Source: an uncultured Steroidobacter sp. (GTDB lineage Bacteria > Pseudomonadota > Gammaproteobacteria > Steroidobacterales > Steroidobacteraceae). From it: a stretch of DNA of 64,000 nucleotides. The notes beneath the pieces were generated by a model that worked only from the letters and a program-made list of their open reading frames with translations, was not told the DNA's origin and made no database searches. Shown here piece after piece: positions 44,481-53,412 of the stretch. The translations under genes and the position numbers were made by a program. Position 1 is the stretch's first letter. Each line of letters starts with the position of its first letter. The stretch spans positions 304,483 through 368,482 of the forward strand of contig NZ_CALFXI010000002.1 in assembly GCF_937958065.1 (NCBI RefSeq). Reading direction: 5' to 3'.

Positions 44481-45623
44481 ATGCGCGTCCTTGCCCTGAA
44501 CTGCGGCAGCTCTTCGGTCAAAAGCGCCCTGATCGATACGGCGCGCGGCCGCCGTTTGCAAGAAATCCACGTCGAGCAGGTCGGCGCCGATCTGCCGGCC
44601 GCGGTGGATGAATTGCTGGCGCGCTATCGAAAACTCGATGCTTCCCTGGCGCCGGAGGCGGTCGTGCATCGAGTCGTTCATGGCGGGGAGAAATTTCGCG
44701 AACCGACGCGCCTCGACGATTCGGTGCTCGCCGAGATCGAGCAGCTCAATCACCTGGCGCCCCTCCATAATCCCCCCGCACTGGCCGCCATTCATCGCGC
44801 CCGCGCTGCCATGCCGGACGTCCCGCATTTCGCGGTCTTCGATACGGCGTTCCATGCAACGTTGCCGGATTTTGCGCGCGAGTACGCCTTGCCGGGCGAT
44901 GTCCGCAAACGGTTCGGCATTCGGCGATTCGGTTTCCATGGCATCAATCACGCTCATGTGGCCCACAGCGTCGCCGCGTATCTGCGAGCGGATGTGAAGA
45001 CATTGCGGATCATCTCGTGCCACTTGGGGAACGGGGCGAGCGTGACCGCCATCGACGGTGGGCGCAGCGTCGATACGAGCATGGGAATGACGCCGCTCGA
45101 AGGGCTGGTGATGGGGACTAGAGCAGGGGATGTCGATCCGGGCGTGCTGCTGCAACTGCGCCGCGAGGGTCACCTCGATGCGGATGAGCTGGATGACCTG
45201 CTGAACAAACGTTCCGGTCTGAAAGGGCTCGCTGGAACGAACGATATGCGTGACATCGATCGCCGTGCGAATGCGGGCGATGAGGACTGCATGCTCGCGA
45301 TCGCGATGTACGTGCATCGGATTCGAAAGTACATCGGCGCGTACGCGGCGGGAATGGGCGGGGTGGATGCCATCGCATTCACCGCTGGCATCGGGGAACA
45401 CAGCGCGATGGTCCGACGTCGTTGTTCGGAGCGGCTGGAATTCATGGGCGTCGTGCTCGATGTCCCTGGCAACGACCACTTGAAATTGTCGAGCGATCGG
45501 CCGATCGCAACGTTCAGCGCGGCGGAATCGAAAGTACGTCTGTTCGCTGTCCGCGCCGATGAGGAGCTCTCCATGGCTCTCGCCACCGCCGCAGCGCTGG
45601 GTGACGTCAGCGCAAGGTCGTAA
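44481..45623 (+). CDS. ackA: Acetate kinase
   Basis: This 380-residue enzyme interconverts acetate plus ATP with acetyl phosphate plus ADP. It carries the family motifs LNCGSSSVK at the N-terminus, RVVHGGEKF, the catalytic Asp in FDTAFH, GFHGINH, SCHLGNGAS and the arginine in GTRAGDVDPG. No phosphotransacetylase gene is next to it in this window. Acetyl phosphate could also serve as a phosphodonor for some of the many receivers nearby, though that is speculation. Its 3' end overlaps the convergent ligase gene by 17 bp. Confidence 0.94.
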   Translation: MRVLALNCGSSSVKSALIDTARGRRLQEIHVEQVGADLPAAVDELLARYRKLDASLAPEAVVHRVVHGGEKFREPTRLDDSVLAEIEQLNHLAPLHNPPALAAIHRARAAMPDVPHFAVFDTAFHATLPDFAREYALPGDVRKRFGIRRFGFHGINHAHVAHSVAAYLRADVKTLRIISCHLGNGASVTAIDGGRSVDTSMGMTPLEGLVMGTRAGDVDPGVLLQLRREGHLDADELDDLLNKRSGLKGLAGTNDMRDIDRRANAGDEDCMLAIAMYVHRIRKYIGAYAAGMGGVDAIAFTAGIGEHSAMVRRRCSERLEFMGVVLDVPGNDHLKLSSDRPIATFSAAESKVRLFAVRADEELSMALATAAALGDVSARS

Positions 45624-46728
45624 CGATCAACCACTGAATCACTTTCAGCAGCGCCTCCAGACTATCGTCGCCCGCCGCGCGACTGTCGTTATAGATCTTG
45701 AGCTGCTGATGCGCGCTGGTCCCTTCGCACAGAATGCGCTCGATCGGCTGCAGCGCCGGCGCGGCACCGAGGCGCTCGATCTGCTCACCGCACGCACTCA
45801 TCAAGTCGCTCACGACCCTGGCGACCGGCACGATCTCATTGGAGGTTTCGAGAATGAATTCCGCCTTGACGCCATCCCGCTTGGCCCGCCAGCGATTCTC
45901 ATCGATGAGCCGCCGAGTATGCGTGCTCCGTGCCTTGCCCATCTCCGGGTTGGCCACCAGCGTCGCGACCAGGCAGCGAAACAAGGCCGCAATCGCCAAG
46001 GCATCCTCCAGCCTCGTACAAACATCCGCGATGCGCATCTCCAGCGTCGGAAATCGCAACGCCGGCCGAATTGCCCACCACAACTGTGAGGAGTCGCTGA
46101 TCGCCCCCGCGGCTCGCATCCGCTCCGTGAATGCTTGATAGTCGGCCTCGTCTTGGAAGAAGTCCGGAATCCCGCTGCGCGGCCACTCGTCGTACAGCGC
46201 TTGCCGGTAGCTCAGCAACCCGGTCACACGATGATTCCAGAATGGCGAGGACGTGCTCAGCGCCAGGAACACCGGCAACCACTGCATCGCGCGGTTCATC
46301 ACGTCGATGCGATCGACACTCTCCGGAACGGCCACATGGATGTGCAGCCCGCAGACCAGATTGCGCTGAGTGATGATGCGAAAGTCGGCGATCAGCTTAT
46401 CGTAGCGAGGCTTCTCGGTGATGAGCTGCTCCTGCCACACGCCCAAGGGATGCGTGCTCGCGGCGACTATATTCAACCCATGTTCCGCGACGACTTCGCT
46501 CAACCCGCGCCGCGTCCGCGACATCACGTCCCGAGCTTCCTCGTGGCTGCGCAGAATGGGCGACGCAATCTCGATCTGCGATTGCAACAACTCCGAGGTG
46601 ACGACTTCGCCAAGTTTCGCGCGGGCGTCGTTCATCAGCCGGTCGAGCGCCGGGGTGCCGAGCACCCCCGTCCTGGCATCTACGAGAAAGAATTCTTCCT
46701 CGATGCCGAATGAGTGGTCGAATGCCAT
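45607..46728 (-). CDS. Carboxylate-amine ligase, YbdK/GCS2 family
   Basis: This 373-residue protein belongs to the glutamate-cysteine ligase type 2 family, with the N-terminal FGIEEEFFLVD, the central CGLHIHVAVP and the later TLEMRIADVC motifs. It joins glutamate to cysteine or a similar amine with ATP, though family members often have weak activity. It lies 3 bp downstream of otsB and upstream genes on the same strand include egtD and egtB. A supply of gamma-glutamylcysteine for ergothioneine synthesis is thus an attractive but unproven role. Confidence 0.9.
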   Translation of the reverse strand: MAFDHSFGIEEEFFLVDARTGVLGTPALDRLMNDARAKLGEVVTSELLQSQIEIASPILRSHEEARDVMSRTRRGLSEVVAEHGLNIVAASTHPLGVWQEQLITEKPRYDKLIADFRIITQRNLVCGLHIHVAVPESVDRIDVMNRAMQWLPVFLALSTSSPFWNHRVTGLLSYRQALYDEWPRSGIPDFFQDEADYQAFTERMRAAGAISDSSQLWWAIRPALRFPTLEMRIADVCTRLEDALAIAALFRCLVATLVANPEMGKARSTHTRRLIDENRWRAKRDGVKAEFILETSNEIVPVARVVSDLMSACGEQIERLGAAPALQPIERILCEGTSAHQQLKIYNDSRAAGDDSLEALLKVIQWLIVTTLR

Positions 46729-46731
46729 GCG

Positions 46732-47487
46732 CTATGCAGTGGGATGAGGGGGAACGACGGGCGGTATGGTCTGCAGCCAGCGCAGAACTTCACTGACACC
46801 GCCCAGGCGATGCTTCGCGCGAGTTGCAGCTGGCTGTCCCACGCGAATCGATACGCCATTCATCTCATTCACCACTTCGAACGCGTCTTCGTCAGTGACG
46901 TCATCGCCGATGAAGACCGGCGTGCGGCCGATGAACGGCGCTTCCTGCATGAATGAGCTGATGGAGCTGCCCTTGGTCCAGGCTCCCGGCCGCAATTCCA
47001 GCACGCTCTTGCCGGCCTGCAGCGCGAACGTCGGCCCGAGCTGCACGAGCACGTCGTTCATGATGCGATAGACCTCGTCCTTCATCTCCGGCGCGCGGCG
47101 GAAATGCATCGCGACCGCGTAATGTTTGTCTTCCAGCAGCAATCCCTCGTGACCTCGCGCAAAATCGGCGAGCTGAGCGCGCACACGCGCAATCGTGGCC
47201 GCGTCGACTTCGGGGCGCAGTACCTGCCCGTCGGCGGTGCGTCGTTCGCAGCCATGCACGCCCGAGGCAATCAGCTTCAGCGGCGAGAACAGGCTGTCGA
47301 GATTCGCCAGGCTGCGGCCGCTGACGAGCGCCAGCGCCCCCTCGAGGCGCCAGCGGAGTTCTTCGAGCAAGCGTTTCAGGCTGGTGGACACGTGCACTCC
47401 CTGCGGCGTCTCGGCAAGCTCCAGTAGCGTACCGTCAACATCAAGGAACAGCGCCCACCCCTGCGTGCTGGGAGAAGATTCTGACAT
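46732..47487 (-). CDS. otsB: Trehalose-6-phosphate phosphatase
   Basis: This 251-residue HAD-superfamily phosphatase has motif I LFLDVDGTLLE at the N-terminus, SGR as motif II region, and IGDDVTDEDAF as the acidic motif typical of trehalose-phosphatases. It should release trehalose from its 6-phosphate. No otsA synthase gene is present in the window, so the substrate must be made by a gene elsewhere. It overlaps nothing and is 3 bp from the ligase gene downstream. Confidence 0.92.
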   Translation of the reverse strand: MSESSPSTQGWALFLDVDGTLLELAETPQGVHVSTSLKRLLEELRWRLEGALALVSGRSLANLDSLFSPLKLIASGVHGCERRTADGQVLRPEVDAATIARVRAQLADFARGHEGLLLEDKHYAVAMHFRRAPEMKDEVYRIMNDVLVQLGPTFALQAGKSVLELRPGAWTKGSSISSFMQEAPFIGRTPVFIGDDVTDEDAFEVVNEMNGVSIRVGQPAATRAKHRLGGVSEVLRWLQTIPPVVPPHPTA

Positions 47488-47546
47488 GGGCGTGGACCTT
47501 ACGTGGCTTTGCCTTCGGGCTCAACTCCGCAGGCCCGTCGGTAGTT

Positions 47547-48518
47547 CTACTGCAGGCGTGCCGGCTCCAGCAATTGCACGCTGAACAGCTTGTTGGGGTC
47601 CATCCAGACGCGCTTGACCGCCAGCCCGGCCGTTGCGGCCAGCTCACTGAAGCTGTCGAGCGTGTACTTGTGGCAATACTCGGTGCGCAGATGCTCGCCA
47701 CGACCGATGCGCACCTTCTCGCCACCGAGGTGCACGGTCTGATCGCGCTTGCTGACCAGGTGCATCTCGATGCGGCTCTCGTGCTCCACCCAGACGGCGA
47801 GATGATCGAAGGCATCGAGGTCGAAGTCCGCGCCCAGCTCGCGATTCACGTGACGCAGGGCGTTGATGTTGAATTCCGCCGTAACGCCAGCCGAGTCGTC
47901 ATAGGCTCGCTCGAGAATGCGTGGATCCTTGCGCAGATCGATGCCGATCAGCACCGCGCCATTCTTGCCGACCAGATCGCGCATGCGAGCCAGCAGAGCA
48001 CGTGCCTGCCTGCGATCGAAGTTGCCCAGCGTCGAGCCCGGGAAATAGACGATGCGACGCTCCGCGGCGCGAATGAACTGCGGCAGCTCGAAATTCTGCG
48101 TGAAGTCGGCGCACACCGGGACGATGTGCAGCTGCGGATAGTCTTTCGCGAGCGCGCCTGCCGCGGTAAACAAATGTTCACGCGAAATATCGACCGGCAC
48201 GTACGCCAGCGGCTGCTCCAGCCGATCCAGCAGCAGACGGGTTTTCAAACTGGTGCCGCTGCCGAATTCGATCAATGCCGCGTCCGGACCGATGTGCTGT
48301 GCCATCTCGGTCGCGTGGCCGTGCATGATCTGCAACTCGGTGCGCGTGATGTAGTACTCGGGCAGCTCGCAGATGTTGTCGAACAGGAACGAGCCCAGCT
48401 CGTCGTAGAACCAGACGCTCGAGAGCTCCTTGGGTTCTTTTTTCAGACCGTCCAATACGTCGTTGGTCAGTGCGTCCTGCGTGGGTTTGGCGGGAACGGT
48501 ACTCGGATGCTTTGCCAT
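47547..48518 (-). CDS. egtD: L-histidine N-alpha-methyltransferase (ergothioneine biosynthesis)
   Basis: This 323-residue SAM-dependent enzyme trimethylates histidine to hercynine. It has the EgtD family traits: FYDELGSFLFDNICELPEYY near the N-terminus, a SAM-binding IEFGSGTSLKT, and the PGSTLGNFD segment. The ATG at 48518 has GAAGGAAG upstream, and the frame before it is not conserved. It lies 14 bp after egtB and is co-transcribed with it. Confidence 0.95.
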   Translation of the reverse strand: MAKHPSTVPAKPTQDALTNDVLDGLKKEPKELSSVWFYDELGSFLFDNICELPEYYITRTELQIMHGHATEMAQHIGPDAALIEFGSGTSLKTRLLLDRLEQPLAYVPVDISREHLFTAAGALAKDYPQLHIVPVCADFTQNFELPQFIRAAERRIVYFPGSTLGNFDRRQARALLARMRDLVGKNGAVLIGIDLRKDPRILERAYDDSAGVTAEFNINALRHVNRELGADFDLDAFDHLAVWVEHESRIEMHLVSKRDQTVHLGGEKVRIGRGEHLRTEYCHKYTLDSFSELAATAGLAVKRVWMDPNKLFSVQLLEPARLQ

Positions 48519-48532
48519 CGTTCTTCCTTCGC

Positions 48533-49816
48533 TTACAGGTCGCGCGCCAGGCGCACACCCATGAATTGCCAGCGAGCCTGGGGATAAAAGAAATTCCGAT
48601 AGGTGGCGCGCACGTGATCGGCCGGTGTCACGCACGAGCCGCCGCGCAGCACCAGCTGACTGCACATGAACTTGCCGTTGTACTCGCCGAGCGCGCCCTT
48701 CACGGGGCGATAGCCGGGATACGCGACGTAGGGAGATGCGGTCCATTCCCACACGTCGCCGAACATCTGTTTCAAGCCTGGCTGATCGCCGGCCGGCAAG
48801 GGTTTGAGCAGCTCGCTCTTCAACAGGTTGCCGCGCACCGGCAGCGATTCGGCCGCCAGCTCCCATTCGGCTTCAGTCGGCAGGCGTGCATTGGCCCAGC
48901 GAGCGAACGCGTCCGCTTCGTAGTAGCTCAAGTGGCACACAGGCGCTGCCATGTCCAAGGGCTGCAATCCTCGCAAGGTGAATTCAGCGTCGAGCGCCGG
49001 CGTCCAGTAGAACGGCCGTGTCCAGCCTTCCTGATTCACCGTGCTCCAACCGTCCGACAACCAGAATTCGGCGCGGCGATAGCCGCCGTCGCGAATGAAT
49101 TCCAGGTACTCGCCATTGGTGACCAACCGGTCGCCGAGCGCGTACGGTTCCACCAGAGTGCGATGACGTGGGGTCTCGTTGTCGAAACAAAAGTGCTTGC
49201 CGGTCGCACCAATTTCGCGCACGCCGCCGTCGAACGTCAGGAACTGCATCGACGCCGAGGTCCGCACTTCGGTCGCGGGTTGCGGCTTGCGGGTATAGGC
49301 GGGCAGCAGGGGATTCTTCGAGAACAGGTGCTTGATGTCCGTGAACATCAATTCCTGGTGCTGCTGCTCGTGATTCATGCCCAGCGTCACCAGCGGCTCG
49401 AGGTGATCGCCATCGTCACCTCGCACATCGAGCAGCTTCAGCATGTGCTCATCGACGTGCTGCCGATACGCGAACACCTCCTTGACGGTGGGTCGCGTGA
49501 GCAATCCGCGCTCCGGCCGCAGGTGCATGGGGCCTACGGCCTGGTAGTAGGAGTTGAACAGGTACTCGAACCCGGCCTGAAACGGCTGGTAGCCGGACAG
49601 CAGGGGCCGCAGCAGGAACTGCTCGAAGAACCAGCTGGTGTGCGCCAGGTGCCACTTGGCCGGGCTCGCGTCCGGCATGCTCTGCACCACGTAGTCCTCG
49701 ATTTCCAACGGGCTGCAAATGGCCAGCGACGCCTCGCGGATGCGGGTATAGCGGCAAGCCAGGGGTTCGTGGGAGCGATCGACGACGGGAGTGGCTGCCG
49801 GATGGACCGCTGCCAT
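48533..49816 (-). CDS. egtB: Ergothioneine biosynthesis sulfoxide synthase
   Basis: This 427-residue iron enzyme forms the carbon-sulfur bond between hercynine and a thiol donor. An N-terminal DinB-like domain contributes iron ligands in WHLAHTSWFFE and NHEQQHQELMF. A C-terminal formylglycine-generating-enzyme-type domain ends with the segments GDVWEWTASPY, LRGGSCVTP and FMGVRLARDL. AAGGAG precedes the ATG at 49816. EgtC and the lyase EgtE are not next to it, so the final steps are encoded elsewhere or the cysteine-using variant of the pathway operates. Confidence 0.95.
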   Translation of the reverse strand: MAAVHPAATPVVDRSHEPLACRYTRIREASLAICSPLEIEDYVVQSMPDASPAKWHLAHTSWFFEQFLLRPLLSGYQPFQAGFEYLFNSYYQAVGPMHLRPERGLLTRPTVKEVFAYRQHVDEHMLKLLDVRGDDGDHLEPLVTLGMNHEQQHQELMFTDIKHLFSKNPLLPAYTRKPQPATEVRTSASMQFLTFDGGVREIGATGKHFCFDNETPRHRTLVEPYALGDRLVTNGEYLEFIRDGGYRRAEFWLSDGWSTVNQEGWTRPFYWTPALDAEFTLRGLQPLDMAAPVCHLSYYEADAFARWANARLPTEAEWELAAESLPVRGNLLKSELLKPLPAGDQPGLKQMFGDVWEWTASPYVAYPGYRPVKGALGEYNGKFMCSQLVLRGGSCVTPADHVRATYRNFFYPQARWQFMGVRLARDL

Positions 49817-50186
49817 GAACGGACTCCTTAATATATGTGACCTGGATGTCTGCCGGGTGCGCATCCTTGTCCCAAGGAGTCGCCGCAAACAACGCCCGAT
49901 CGCACCCAAAAGTTGCAAACCGAAGCAAATCGAGGGCTTAGCCGCGGCTGCGCGAGCGCAAGAGTATAGAGCCCCAAACCTGACAGCCCGCGCTGGCATT
50001 TCCGAGCGCATTTGTGGCCCAGTGCTGGCCGCAGCGGCCATCCGGGTATCGGGCGGGGGCCGAATTTGGCCCTGGAGCGCTCGTTCTCCTTGACCTCTTG
50101 CCGAGCCCCCGCTCTAATACGCGCCCGCTCCGGCGCATGTCGCCGAAGCCACCTCCAAGACCCCCGACTTCGTCCGGGGCCCCGAT
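49817..50186. other. Intergenic region between egtB and tRNA-Phe
   Basis: This 370-bp stretch must contain the egtB promoter (minus strand) and the tRNA promoter (plus strand, described separately). No protein-like reading frame or other structure was recognised in it. Confidence 0.5.
50090..50118 (+). promoter_or_regulatory. Sigma-70 promoter for tRNA-Phe
   Basis: TTGACC at 50090-50095 and TCTAAT at 50113-50118 are separated by 17 bp and match sigma-70 consensus boxes well. They are followed by a GC-rich discriminator, as expected for a stable-RNA gene. The tRNA starts 68 bp downstream of the -10 box, leaving a short 5' leader. Confidence 0.7.
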
Positions 50187-50264
<78 letters not shown>

Positions 50265-50336
50265 TAAAACAAGCACTTACGTTTTTTAGCGCAAACCAGC
50301 GCGACCCGATTTGTAGCATTCTCCAAGCGCTGCCCA

Positions 50337-50357
50337 TTACAACGGCTGCAAAGTGCA
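50337..50357 (+). repeat. Arm-type repeat near attL
   Basis: TTACAA followed by four variable bases and TGCAAAGTGCA occurs here and, in the same orientation, at 59757-59777 beside attR. Such a pair near the two island ends is what integrase arm-binding sites look like. The 266-bp gap 50263-50528 holds no gene. Confidence 0.55.
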
Positions 50358-50373
50358 CCCGCTGCGCTCACGA

Positions 50374-50398
50374 CAACGTGGCGAGCAACGCCACGTTG
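50374..50398. terminator. Perfect hairpin after the leftward operon
   Basis: CAACGTGGCG and CGCCACGTTG pair perfectly over 10 bp around AGCAA. The hairpin lies downstream (on the minus strand) of the four-gene operon 50529-52436. A T tract is missing, so it could be a factor-dependent terminator or a structural site of the island end. Confidence 0.45.
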
Positions 50399-50528
50399 AA
50401 GGTCCACGTCACACTGATGGGAATGGAGGCTCACAACCTCCTGGCATTCAGTGCCGCGACTGCCGGGGTTGTTTGAAGGCGGACCGACTCACCGGCTACA
50501 GGTCCGCTCGGGTCTTGCCCGAGATGAA

Positions 50529-50747
50529 CTATCGCGCAGACCGCCGCTCGTTCACGGCGCGCGCCAACTGGATTTCCGCTGCTCTCATTCTCTTGATCGT
50601 GGCGGCGTAGACGGCGCTCGCTTCTTCAGCGGCGATCCGTGCGGAGTACAGCTTCAAGTTGAGCTGTCGTAGACGAACCTCGGGGTCCGTGGTCAGTGCG
50701 TCGGGATCGATGCCATCAGGGTCAATGGTCGTGTGTCGGCTCATCAT
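50529..50747 (-). CDS. Small hypothetical protein, island
   Basis: This 72-residue protein is of unknown function. It has an acidic N-terminal part (DPDGIDPDALTTDPE) and a helical, probably coiled-coil C-terminal part with many Ala, Arg and Glu residues. Its start overlaps the stop of the upstream gene as ATGA, which supports real translation. It is the last gene of the leftward operon. Confidence 0.6.
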   Translation of the reverse strand: MMSRHTTIDPDGIDPDALTTDPEVRLRQLNLKLYSARIAAEEASAVYAATIKRMRAAEIQLARAVNERRSAR

Positions 50748-51079
50748 TGCACCCTCGCATTTGTGAAACGCACCCGGTCAATTTCAGCGAGCGCGCGCAG
50801 TTCCGCGTCGCGCGTTTCAGCGACGACCGGCGTCATGGTTGCCCAGCGCTCGGACGGCCAGAATCCGTCAAGGCCGTGCAGCGCCTTGTACGCGCGCAGC
50901 GCTGCCTTCGCTGCAACTAATGAACGCGCCTTGGTGCCGGCGTCGAACACAGCACGATGCCCGTCGTAAACCAACTCAATGGCGGCGGCATCGTTGTGAC
51001 CACGGAATACGTAGAAGCGCTCGTGGGAACATTGCTCCACGATGTCGTTGATGTCGGTCATGTGTGCTGCTCCGATCAT
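50744..51079 (-). CDS. Hypothetical protein, island
   Basis: This 111-residue protein was not recognised. It is a mixed alpha/beta soluble sequence with no obvious motif. It is coupled by ATGA overlaps on both sides to the DUF5681-like gene and to the 72-residue gene, so it belongs to the leftward operon. Confidence 0.6.
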   Translation of the reverse strand: MIGAAHMTDINDIVEQCSHERFYVFRGHNDAAAIELVYDGHRAVFDAGTKARSLVAAKAALRAYKALHGLDGFWPSERWATMTPVVAETRDAELRALAEIDRVRFTNARVQ

Positions 51080-51498
51080 ACTGGTGCCTTGGTTGCAAAC
51101 TCGCGGAACGCGTCTATCAGCGTGCGTTCCTTGTCCTCGGTCACTTCGGCTACGCGAACATTCGCTAGCTTTTCGATTCCGCTTATGAGCTGTGCGCCGG
51201 TTTCGACGCTCATCTCACCGGCAGCGACTGCTTTCATCACTTCTTCGATGTTCTGCGCAGGCGTTGATTGCGGGTTGAAGTCGAATTCCACGGTCTCGCC
51301 TCGCGTGCGTGCGGCAGGTTCGAGTCGCGAGAGCCAGAGCGATGCAGCGGACATGTCACCCTCAAGCGCCTTCGCCTTGATTGCAGCGGCCAGGGCGGAT
51401 CCGTCGCGCTCCAACTCCTGAATGAGGAGCGTCTTGCGATTCTTGGAACCCCGCTTACGTCCGGCAGGGTTCCCGCTCTGTCCTTTGACGAACGGCAT
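51076..51498 (-). CDS. DUF5681-like small protein
   Basis: This 140-residue protein begins MPFVKGQSGNPAGRKRGSKN, the signature of the DUF5681 family found mainly in phages, prophages and satellites, where it is often close to terminase-like genes. The middle contains SAASLWLSRLEPAART, also common in that family. The function is not established; a small DNA-binding packaging-related role has been considered for relatives. The ATG at 51498 gives the family N-terminus; a TTG at 51531 overlapping the previous stop would add 11 residues. Confidence 0.75.
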   Translation of the reverse strand: MPFVKGQSGNPAGRKRGSKNRKTLLIQELERDGSALAAAIKAKALEGDMSAASLWLSRLEPAARTRGETVEFDFNPQSTPAQNIEEVMKAVAAGEMSVETGAQLISGIEKLANVRVAEVTEDKERTLIDAFREFATKAPV

Positions 51499-51527
51499 GG
51501 CGGTTGCTCTTAGCAGCGGATCAACAA

Positions 51528-52436
51528 TCAATCCGACGGCGGGCCCATGATCGCCTTGAGCGCCGCGTTGCTCGCGTCCGAGGTCGCTCTCAATTCCTTC
51601 GCCTTCTTGAACGACGAACCGAGCGCCTTCTCAACGGAGTTCATAGCGATTGGGATAGCGCGTTCCATCAGCGCGATTGCTGCGCGAACAGACTTGAGAC
51701 GCCTCGTGGTAACGGGCTCGCGCATCTCTTGCAGGCGTCGCAGATAGAGTGCGTGTGCTGCGTCATCCAAGCCCGACAAAAACGGTGGGCAACCAAGGAG
51801 TGCAACGAGCGTGGATTCATCACGTTTGGCGAATGCGTCTTCGATCAGCTTGTGACGCTTGCCTGCGTCCAGCTTCTTCACGTGCTCGCGAATCTCGCCG
51901 TTGACAGTGCCTAGTCCCGCGTTCTGCACGACTGGTGCGAGCAGCGACTTTTCCAGCGTGCGCTCCGTGCTGCGCAACCGTTCCTCTGTCTTGGAGAACG
52001 TATCAACGATATGGTTGTGCTTGCGCTCCGCCTCAGCGACCAGCCTGACGACGGCAGCGCCTGCGGTCACCGTGGGGTCGTTGCGGAGTTTCTCGCGCGC
52101 TGCGTCGATGGCGACAAGTCCGTTGAATGCAACTTCCAGCGTTCGCCGCAGCGGCAACAGATCTTCTTGGAATTCCTCGTAACCTTCCAACTGTTCGCAC
52201 ATCAAAGGATTGAGCGTCGGTGAAGGATGGAACTTGCCTGCACCTACGGCACCGTGCTCTCTCGGTCCCACGGGGAACACACGCGGCGAAGTTGCGGCAG
52301 CTTCGTCAATTGCAGCGGGACCGTTCTTCGGAGCTACTGCCATCGCTGCCACCGCCTCCATGTGCTCACGCCCGCTGTCCGCGCGTGCCTGCGCAAGGCG
52401 CGCTGTTTTCTGTTCTGTGGTTTCGTGCTGTGACAT
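51528..52436 (-). CDS. Hypothetical helical protein, first gene of leftward island operon
   Basis: This 302-residue protein was not recognised. It has a charged N-terminus (MSQHETTEQKTARLAQ), long predicted helices (about residues 75-160, with LRSTERTLEKSLL) and a lysine/arginine-rich C-terminal half. It has no membrane segment. GGAG precedes the ATG at 52436. It leads the operon that includes the DUF5681-like gene, so it may cooperate with it. Confidence 0.65.
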   Translation of the reverse strand: MSQHETTEQKTARLAQARADSGREHMEAVAAMAVAPKNGPAAIDEAAATSPRVFPVGPREHGAVGAGKFHPSPTLNPLMCEQLEGYEEFQEDLLPLRRTLEVAFNGLVAIDAAREKLRNDPTVTAGAAVVRLVAEAERKHNHIVDTFSKTEERLRSTERTLEKSLLAPVVQNAGLGTVNGEIREHVKKLDAGKRHKLIEDAFAKRDESTLVALLGCPPFLSGLDDAAHALYLRRLQEMREPVTTRRLKSVRAAIALMERAIPIAMNSVEKALGSSFKKAKELRATSDASNAALKAIMGPPSD

Positions 52437-52669
52437 TTGCGTTTCTCCGTTGCAGCGAGCGGTATTGCTTGCTACGTGCTGCAACGGTAGCGAGGATGCC
52501 AGCGCATCTACAAAAATATTTTTCCCGCACAGTCTGTTAGCAAACAAGACCCACGGATGTGTGCTCAGCGCGTCTTGAAACTGTGCGCCGGCGACGCTTT
52601 TTTTCGTTGCTGATCGTTCCGAAAGAATCATATTGTGTGGACGTGTCAACAACGCATAGGAGAACGAAG
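52437..52669. promoter_or_regulatory. Divergent promoter region of the island
   Basis: This 233-bp region separates the leftward operon from the rightward one. It is more AT-rich than its surroundings and contains the palindrome AAAAATATTTTT at 52512-52523. A possible rightward promoter is TTGCTG near 52609 and TATTGT near 52633, spaced 18 bp apart. Both operons are probably switched from here, perhaps by the XRE regulator at 53857. Confidence 0.45.
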
Positions 52670-53182
52670 ATGAATAGCAAGACGATCAACATGAACTTCG
52701 ACAAGATGGGTAAGAATGAACTGCGCGCCGCCTGCAAGGCTGCCGGTCTCAGCTATGCCAAGCTGAATAACGACGGGATGCGCGCTGCGCTGAAGGGTGC
52801 GTATGTCGAGCCGGAAGCGGCACCGACAACCGCTGTCGAAGGGGCGCCCGCGTCGCTGGTTCTCACTGCCGTAACGAAGGCGGCGAGAGAAGAACGCAAC
52901 GGTGTGAAGCGTCCGCGCGAAGGCGGGCTGTGCGCACAAGTATGGGCTGCGCTCGATCAGATGCGCGCCGCAGGCATCGAACCATCAACGAAGGACATTA
53001 GGGGATGGTCCATCGAGAAGGGCTTCAACGTGAACAATTCCACTGCCGAGCTGTCCGCCTGGCGAAAGTTCAACGGTATTTCGCGCTCGGTGCTGAAGGT
53101 ACCTGCGAAGCGTAAGCCCGCCGCGAAAGCTGCACAGCCTGCGCGCAGGATCGATGGGGAGGTGGACCAGTACGTCGCCTGA
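52670..53182 (+). CDS. Hypothetical protein with SAP-like N-terminal motif
   Basis: This 170-residue protein has an N-terminal stretch (MGKNELRAACKAAGLSYAKL) that resembles a SAP or HeH DNA-binding helix pair. An Ala/Pro linker follows, then a middle helical domain (about residues 84-140) and a basic C-terminal tail. AGGAGAA precedes the ATG. The N-terminal resemblance is weak. It is the first gene of the rightward cluster, 74 bp before the coupled small genes. Confidence 0.6.
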   Translation: MNSKTINMNFDKMGKNELRAACKAAGLSYAKLNNDGMRAALKGAYVEPEAAPTTAVEGAPASLVLTAVTKAAREERNGVKRPREGGLCAQVWAALDQMRAAGIEPSTKDIRGWSIEKGFNVNNSTAELSAWRKFNGISRSVLKVPAKRKPAAKAAQPARRIDGEVDQYVA

Positions 53183-53256
53183 GATTCAAAGCGGCTCCCG
53201 CCGAGACGGCAATCTCGACGAGAGCCTGACCACAACCGAACGAGTGAGGTTCGATC

Positions 53257-53412
53257 ATGGCTATGCGGATTATCACTCCGCGAGTGATTCGCGGAAAGCT
53301 CTACTTTCAAGTCGCCGATGTTCTCTTTCTCACCTTTGCAGCGGCCGCCTCTGCATGGCTCGCTGCCGAAGCTCACCGGGTCGACACCGTCGAGCAGGAT
53401 GGTGGGCTATGA
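53257..53412 (+). CDS. Small hypothetical protein (51 aa)
   Basis: This short gene encodes a basic N-terminus (MAMRIITPRVIRGKLYF) followed by a hydrophobic, Ala-rich stretch of about 20 residues that could be a membrane segment. GAGG lies 8 bases upstream. Its stop overlaps the next start as ATGA, the same coupling seen in the following genes, which is the main support. Confidence 0.5.
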   Translation: MAMRIITPRVIRGKLYFQVADVLFLTFAAAASAWLAAEAHRVDTVEQDGGL

